Assembly (NCBI GenBank): GCA_018303575.1
Contig: JAGVXW010000043.1
Span: forward strand, 3,872-14,400
Source of the DNA: Candidatus Woesearchaeota archaeon
GTDB lineage: Archaea; Nanobdellota; Nanobdellia; Woesearchaeales; WJIZ01
Length of the DNA stretch: 10,529 bases
Direction of reading: 5' to 3'
Shown: one piece after another, positions 6,701 to 10,529 of the stretch
Layout: each line of letters begins with the position of its first letter
How positions within the stretch are numbered: the stretch's first letter is position 1
Notes under the pieces: model-generated
Seen by the model: the letters and a program-made list of their open reading frames with translations, nothing else
The model's database searches: none
Told to the model about the DNA's origin: nothing
Position numbers and translations under genes: made by a program

Positions 6701-6710
6701 CTTAAGAAAA
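6701..6710 (+). promoter_or_regulatory. Weak TATA-like box of the sigma-factor gene
   Basis: cttaagaaaa is centred about 26 nt upstream of the ATG at 6731, the position used by other genes here, but it is a poor TATA match. A ggtg at 6726-6729 is too close to the ATG to be a good Shine-Dalgarno. Low basal expression or an activator is a possible consequence. Confidence 0.4.
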
Positions 6711-6730
6711 CAAGAGAGTTCCCAAGGTGC

Positions 6731-7774
6731 ATGAAGCGGGCGGAGAAGAAAAACGATTCCCTTCTGGAGGCTTACTTGGCCGAGGCAGTCCGGTATCCGC
6801 TGCTCACCCGGGAAGAGGAACGGCTCTATGGCGGGTTCGTCCGGGATTTTCTTGGAGAGAACCCTCTCCTCGTCGTGGCCACCCGCGTCACGCTGGTGCA
6901 GGACCGCATCGAGCCCTCTGACATTGAGCTGCTCTGCGGAGAGGCCACCTTCGAAGAGGCAAAATCACAATCTCAACAGGTTCTGGAGCGCTACGAGCCA
7001 AGACGGGAGGGCTATCTCCGCATGCTGGACAGCTTCCTGCGCTCCGAGGAGGAGACAGCCCTGCGCTACTGGGATTCCCTCGACAACCCTCATGAACGAT
7101 ATGACGCCGCCGCAAAGCGGATGCAGTGCTCCAACCTGCGCCTCGTCGTCTCCATCGCCAAAAAGTACCGGTGGAAGGGGAGGAGGCTCGGTTTACCAGA
7201 TCTTATCGAAGAGGGAAATGTCGGGCTGAAGAGAGCCGTCATGAAGTACGACCCTTCAACAGGCTACACATTTTCGACCTATGCAACTTGGTGGATCAGA
7301 CAGGGAGTCACCCGCGCGATTTACGACAAGGCACGGACGGTGAGGATTCCGTGCAACGCCCAAGTCGCCATGAAACGCCTGCCTTCAGAAACGCCGCCCG
7401 ACGAACCCGTGCTGTGGACTGTCCGGGTTGCAACAGCCAAGAGGAAACGCCTGCCTTCAGAAAGGTCGCTCGACGGGCTGGTGGAGGGGGGATTCAAAGG
7501 GGCCGTGCAGTCCGGACAGGAGAGAGGCACTGAGGTGGCGGATTTCGTCTCGCACTTAATGCAACAGCTCAATGAGCGAGAGCGGACAGTTTTGACCCTA
7601 CGCTTCGGCATGAATGGGAACATCCATCCCTTAACGTTCCGTGAGACTGGGCGAGTCCTCGGGATCAGCGGAGAGACTGTGAGGAAGACTGAAAGGAGGG
7701 CCTTAAGGAGAATGGAACAATACGCCGAAGCCCACGGGCTCGAGTACAGCGCGCTTGAACTCCTTGATTTTTAG
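6731..7774 (+). CDS. Bacterial-type sigma-70 family RNA polymerase sigma factor in an archaeal context
   Basis: The product is 347 aa. Region 1.2 is at 9-40 (DSLLEAYLAEAVRYPLLTRE). Region 2 is at 126-207 and almost canonical: SNLRLVVSIAKKY, DLIEEGNVGL (157-166, the clamp-helix contact), then YTFSTYATWWIRQ and VTRAI. All promoter-melting aromatics are kept (Tyr179, Phe181, Tyr184, Trp187, Trp188), as are Gln191 and Thr194, the equivalents of E. coli RpoD Gln437 and Thr440 that read the -10 element. Region 3 is short and atypical, containing a 24-residue tandem duplication (KRLPSE at 215-220 and 239-244). Region 4 is at 272-330 with ERERTVLTLRFGM and a helix-turn-helix. In its recognition helix RpoD Arg584 and Gln589 become Gly314 and Lys319, while Glu585 and Arg588 remain. 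Extended -10 residues His455 and Glu458 become Asn209 and Val212. Region 1.1 is absent. Flanked by archaeal genes on both sides, so transfer rather than contamination is favoured. Target promoters unknown. Confidence 0.92.
   Translation: MKRAEKKNDSLLEAYLAEAVRYPLLTREEERLYGGFVRDFLGENPLLVVATRVTLVQDRIEPSDIELLCGEATFEEAKSQSQQVLERYEPRREGYLRMLDSFLRSEEETALRYWDSLDNPHERYDAAAKRMQCSNLRLVVSIAKKYRWKGRRLGLPDLIEEGNVGLKRAVMKYDPSTGYTFSTYATWWIRQGVTRAIYDKARTVRIPCNAQVAMKRLPSETPPDEPVLWTVRVATAKRKRLPSERSLDGLVEGGFKGAVQSGQERGTEVADFVSHLMQQLNERERTVLTLRFGMNGNIHPLTFRETGRVLGISGETVRKTERRALRRMEQYAEAHGLEYSALELLDF
7372..7463 (+). repeat. In-frame tandem duplication inside the sigma gene (20-nt identical cores, 72-nt period)
   Basis: gaaacgcctgccttcagaaa occurs at 7372-7391 and again at 7444-7463, exactly 24 codons apart. 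Sequence after each copy keeps partial similarity (cgccgcccgacg versus ggtcgctcgacg), so the duplicated unit was probably about 72 nt and has since diverged. It falls in region 3, between -10 recognition and the sigma finger. Confidence 0.8.
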
Positions 7775-7815
7775 GCCTCCTGCCAGCTTACTCTTCCCCT
7801 GAGACTTCGTTAACC

Positions 7816-9720
7816 TCAGCTCACTGTGGTGAGGGATGGCACCATCTCGGCGATTTGTGTGCCAGAAGAGCCGCTGCTTTCGGAAGAGATGCCGCGCATG
7901 ACCTTCCCGCACCACCACTCCTTCTCTTCCTGCAGGGGCCAGGACTGGGTCACGTCATTGGCCTGACAGAGCAATCCGGAGGTTCCCAGATACCAGCCGA
8001 AGGCCCAGGTTCCCTTCAGGCTGGTCCTCCCCTTCCATGCATCCGCTTTCTCGCTCTCCGCGCAACTGGAAAGGTCGACAACGCAGCTATCGCCTTCTTG
8101 GTATGGACTCAGCTTGACCCCTTCCTGAAAGATCACAGTGGCCTTGCCGGGGGCTTTTGAGAAATCGATCTTCGAGAGCGTAACCTTCAAGGGGCCGATG
8201 GTCTGTGTTTCGCCCACCTTGGAGAGCACCTTCACCGTTCCGTCAACCGCTATTGAAGCGCTTGTCTGGGACAGCACGCTCACCTGCACTTGATGATATC
8301 TCCCGCCGTAAACGAACATCTTGCGCTCTTCCCCCGTGAAGGTGATGCCGGAATCCGAGCTCCCTGAGCCGCCCGAGCTGGTTGCGCTTACGATCTCGCC
8401 ATCAAAGTTGACAAGATACGTTACGCTTTTCTTGTCTTCCGGAACCCAGCTGCAGTCTGTCACGAGCGTGAACCAGTAGCCGTCGCTGTCCGTTCTAATC
8501 AGAGTGATGCTCGATGGATAGTGCTTGCCTTCGTCGACGCTGTACACGGAGCAGGTGACTTCGCCTTTCTTCACCTGCTGCTGGAAATAGTCGAGGAGGA
8601 TGGCCTTGGCTGTCTCGGCTGAGATGCCAGGGTATGGAAGTTCAATCGCGTGGAAGTCCTCGCAGCGGGGCTTGAGGCAGACAGCAAGGCAGGGCTGGCC
8701 TTCCTCACAGCCGCTCGGGCACTCATTCCAATATTTCCCGGCCTTCTCGCATTCCTCTTTTCCGGAGGCGAGCACCTCTTCTGAGAGGACATTGCCGTTC
8801 CATTCGACGATGTACTTGATCTTCTGCTTGTGGGGCAGGGGACCGCCGCACTGCGCTTCTGTCACAACATAATATCCGCGGTCATGGATGCCATCGGTGT
8901 AGACTTTGTCCGGCTCCATCATGTTCGTCTTCACATTATAAAATCCGCAGCCATCCTTCACATCTTTCCACTTGTAGTTGAAGAGAAGCTTTATCCGGTT
9001 CACCGCCTCCTGGGCGCTTATCCTCGTCTGGGTGCCCTTACATTCTCCATTATATGCGACCTTCACTCCCTTCTGTTCCGCCAAGCAGGTATTTGAATAC
9101 GTGACCCCATCGGTGCCGCAGACAGGACCCAATCCTATCGCACAGCGGGTTTCCGTTTCGCATTTCCCCTTGGAGGAGACTTTGACGCCGTTGCGTTCTG
9201 CGAAGCAAGCATTGAGATACGTGACTCCATCAGAGCCGCACACGGGCTCATATTCCTGGGGGCAGGCTTTTACTGTGCCGCATTCGCCCTTCGAGACAGG
9301 CTTCACGCCGTTCTCCCTGGCCAGGCATTCGTTATCGTATGTCCTGCCATCAGACCCGCAGACGGGGTTCCGCTCCACAGGGCAGACTTTCACGTCCTCG
9401 CCCTCAACTGTGCGCTTGATGCAGACAGCTGTTCCTGTCTCCTTTTCCGCGAAGACCTCCACCTTTTGCCTGCCTTCCTCTACAACAGCGTAATAATACT
9501 CGTTGGCCTGGAACTGGGGGCCGCATTTCGCCTGATAGGTTCCGAGATTCGCGGAAACATAGTCTTTTGTCAGGAGCGTAACTGTGAGATCGGCATTCGG
9601 GTGCGCCTCTAAGAAACTTTCAATGGCGGGAAGCTGCTTCAGGGTGTCTTCGATGTTTCCGGAGCATCCGGCGAGGAATATGGCCGCGAAGATGAATGGC
9701 AGGACGATTGCGCGTTTCAT
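7816..9720 (-). CDS. Secreted lipoprotein with three tandem Kazal protease-inhibitor domains
   Basis: The product is 634 aa. A lipoprotein signal (MKRAIVLPFIFAAIFLAGC, lipobox LAGC, Cys19) is followed by an unassigned domain (21-105). Three Kazal domains lie at 113-147, 153-187 and 193-227, spaced exactly 40 residues, each with the PVCG(S/T)DGxTY core. Each has four cysteines matching CysII, III, IV and VI of the classical fold, so the first disulfide is absent. By alignment to ovomucoid the P1 residues are Val115, Gln155 and Ile195. Two related domains follow (234-315 and 366-446, PepSY-like), separated by a six-cysteine knot (324-353). A Gly/Ser linker (447-460) leads to a beta-rich C-terminal region. 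The frame opens at 9744, but ATG 9720 gives a clean signal peptide and lies 26 nt from a TATA box. Probable role: surface-anchored inhibition of extracellular serine proteases. Confidence 0.85.
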   Translation of the reverse strand: MKRAIVLPFIFAAIFLAGCSGNIEDTLKQLPAIESFLEAHPNADLTVTLLTKDYVSANLGTYQAKCGPQFQANEYYYAVVEEGRQKVEVFAEKETGTAVCIKRTVEGEDVKVCPVERNPVCGSDGRTYDNECLARENGVKPVSKGECGTVKACPQEYEPVCGSDGVTYLNACFAERNGVKVSSKGKCETETRCAIGLGPVCGTDGVTYSNTCLAEQKGVKVAYNGECKGTQTRISAQEAVNRIKLLFNYKWKDVKDGCGFYNVKTNMMEPDKVYTDGIHDRGYYVVTEAQCGGPLPHKQKIKYIVEWNGNVLSEEVLASGKEECEKAGKYWNECPSGCEEGQPCLAVCLKPRCEDFHAIELPYPGISAETAKAILLDYFQQQVKKGEVTCSVYSVDEGKHYPSSITLIRTDSDGYWFTLVTDCSWVPEDKKSVTYLVNFDGEIVSATSSGGSGSSDSGITFTGEERKMFVYGGRYHQVQVSVLSQTSASIAVDGTVKVLSKVGETQTIGPLKVTLSKIDFSKAPGKATVIFQEGVKLSPYQEGDSCVVDLSSCAESEKADAWKGRTSLKGTWAFGWYLGTSGLLCQANDVTQSWPLQEEKEWWCGKVMRGISSESSGSSGTQIAEMVPSLTTVS

Positions 9721-9742
9721 ATCCTGACAAATGGCCTTGGGC

Positions 9743-9750
9743 ATATAAAT
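9743..9750 (-). promoter_or_regulatory. TATA box of the Kazal lipoprotein gene
   Basis: On the minus strand ATTTATAT, centred 26-27 nt upstream of the ATG at 9720. It overlaps the codon that the longer reading would use as start (9744), which argues against that start. Confidence 0.75.
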
Positions 9751-9771
9751 ATGCTGATGACTTCAATCCCA

Positions 9772-9785
9772 ACTAAACGTTTAGT
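9772..9785. promoter_or_regulatory. Perfect 14-bp palindrome between divergent promoters (candidate operator)
   Basis: actaaacgtttagt equals its own reverse complement. It lies between the TATA boxes of the lipoprotein gene (9743-9750, -) and the 202-aa gene (9812-9819, +). Symmetry and position suit a dimeric repressor or activator controlling both genes. Role inferred. Confidence 0.55.
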
Positions 9786-9811
9786 GGTATCGAATAGGCC
9801 TCCAACGAAAG

Positions 9812-9819
9812 AAATAAAT
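9812..9819 (+). promoter_or_regulatory. TATA box of the 202-aa protein gene
   Basis: aaataaat is centred 27 nt before the ATG at 9843 but only about 9 nt before an in-frame GTG at 9825. A transcript starting at the normal distance would lack the GTG, so this box decides the start. Confidence 0.65.
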
Positions 9820-9842
9820 AGCCGGTGCCTGAAAGAGAGTTT

Positions 9843-10451
9843 ATGCCCACTGTTCTGAGTGATGATGCGGCCCAAAAAACGCAGTTTCTCGATTACGCCT
9901 GGAGACATCTTTCTGGAAAGGAGCGCGCCGTCGCCTTGGTGCTCTGCCTTCATTTCCAGGTCACGGGCATCCAAGGATTCTATAGGGCCGCTGAAGGCAT
10001 GCGCAAGTTCGTAACCGAACTCCATACTTCTCCTGTTTTCCTAAGAGCACCCTTAGACCACTATGATACTCAGACTCTCCAACGAAGGATTTATGAGTTG
10101 GGACAGTATGTATCCCGCGCCTATAACACGCTCAATCGAGAAGGCGCCCCCCATGGCTTGCGGGGCGGCGGGTTCTCCGGAGAAGAGGAACATCTCTGGA
10201 GATGGTTCCTTGGTCAAACAGACGCGGGCAAGGTGGATGTCCTCCAGAGTATCATCACGGCTTGGCCCATCTTGAAGCATTTCAATCGTATGGACGAGGA
10301 GCACTATCTCGCCATTCTCACGCTTTGCGGTCAGAATTACTCATCTCCGAGACAGGACACCACCAAGACCATTATTCGCGGCGCCCTTTTTGAGTTTCAA
10401 TCCAAATGTGATGAGGCCAAGCAAAATGCTGCTAGTAGCATGACAATTTAG
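9843..10451 (+). CDS. Unrecognised 202-aa protein
   Basis: I do not recognise this protein. It starts MPTVLSDDAAQKTQFLDYAW and looks soluble and mostly helical: no signal peptide, no membrane segment, and only a few scattered cysteines. Features: a charged aromatic N-terminal helix with HLSGKERAVALVLCLHF, a middle helix pair around LQRRIYELGQYVSRAYNTLNRE, a flexible Gly-rich loop (HGLRGGGFSG), and EEEHLWRWFLGQTDAGKVDVLQ before a helical end. No nucleotide-binding or metal-binding motif is apparent. An in-frame GTG at 9825 would add six residues but lies too near the TATA box. It is divergent from the Kazal lipoprotein and shares a palindrome with it, so the two may be co-regulated. Coding status is supported by length, promoter and absence of a better frame. 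Confidence 0.7.
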   Translation: MPTVLSDDAAQKTQFLDYAWRHLSGKERAVALVLCLHFQVTGIQGFYRAAEGMRKFVTELHTSPVFLRAPLDHYDTQTLQRRIYELGQYVSRAYNTLNREGAPHGLRGGGFSGEEEHLWRWFLGQTDAGKVDVLQSIITAWPILKHFNRMDEEHYLAILTLCGQNYSSPRQDTTKTIIRGALFEFQSKCDEAKQNAASSMTI

Positions 10452-10461
10452 TTCCGTTATG

Positions 10462-10469
10462 TTTATATA
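10462..10469 (+). promoter_or_regulatory. TATA box of the gene at the right edge
   Basis: tttatata is centred about 26 nt before position 10491, predicting a transcript with a leader of only a few bases before the ATG at 10495. The stop codon of the previous gene is 10 bp upstream, so this starts a separate transcript. Confidence 0.65.
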
Positions 10470-10494
10470 GTAGCTTTTTCTATGGTTGAATACC

Positions 10495-10529
10495 ATGAAA
10501 CCAATACCCATGAAACTGAAGAAACAGGA
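10495..10529 (+). CDS. 5' end of a gene running off the window
   Basis: The frame from ATG 10495 reads MKPIPMKLKKQ and is open to the end of the window; a second in-frame ATG is at 10510. The well-placed TATA box is the main evidence. The basic start could lead into a signal peptide, but too little is present to identify the product. Confidence 0.45.
   Translation, partial: MKPIPMKLKKQ

Noticed and set aside
6731..7774. Sigma gene as bacterial contamination or a chimeric join
   Set aside because: Archaeal-style genes and promoters lie on both sides with intact neighbours and no visible junction; coverage data would still be needed for certainty.
9022..9387. CRISPR-like 120-nt periodicity
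   Set aside because: The period encodes the three tandem Kazal domains in one continuous reading frame, with no identical repeats and spacers.
9825..9842. GTG 9825 as start of the 202-aa protein
   Set aside because: Only about 9 nt from the TATA box, so it would lie outside a normally initiated transcript; ATG 9843 fits the spacing.

Overview
The window reads as a gene-dense archaeal chromosome segment, most likely from a DPANN-type lineage. Evidence: a RadB recombinase paralogue, an archaeal zinc-ribbon MBF1, and an archaeal promoter style in which most start codons lie about 25-27 nt downstream of a TATA-like box, implying leaderless or nearly leaderless mRNAs. Against this background sits a bacterial-type sigma-70 family protein (6731-7774, +), the most surprising gene here. 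Lineage cannot be fixed from the sequence alone.

Layout. Positions 1-662: a RelE-type toxin (367-609) preceded by a ribbon-helix-helix antitoxin (126-366) that is out of frame because of an (AG)16 microsatellite; this looks like a phase-variation switch caught in the OFF state, or an assembly error. Upstream is a perfect 14-bp inverted repeat ending in a bacterial-looking TGCTATAAT; downstream is a hairpin/T-run terminator. Positions 696-1388 (-): RadB. Positions 1389-1740: non-coding, with a chain of unrelated hairpins. Positions 1741-4315 (-): a translationally coupled pair of membrane-bound processive family-2 glycosyltransferases. Positions 4316-4573: a second hairpin cluster that shares a conserved element with the first. 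Positions 4574-4918 (-): a small DUF4190-like membrane protein, divergent from a GT-C glycosyltransferase (4991-6247, +).

Positions 6219-6656 (-): MBF1, overlapping the GT-C gene tail-to-tail and divergent from the sigma factor across 74 bp. Positions 7816-9720 (-): a large secreted lipoprotein with three tandem Kazal protease-inhibitor domains. It is divergent from an unrecognised 202-aa protein (9843-10451, +), and a perfect 14-bp palindrome lies between their TATA boxes. A further gene starts at about 10495 and runs off the window.

How they may work together: the glycosyltransferases and the lipoprotein point to cell-surface glycan building and defence against extracellular proteases. MBF1 (which in eukaryotes bridges activators to TBP) and the sigma factor (bacterial initiation) form a head-to-head transcription-factor pair. 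In the sigma factor the residues that read and melt the -10 element are kept, while those for the extended -10 and part of the -35 helix are changed.
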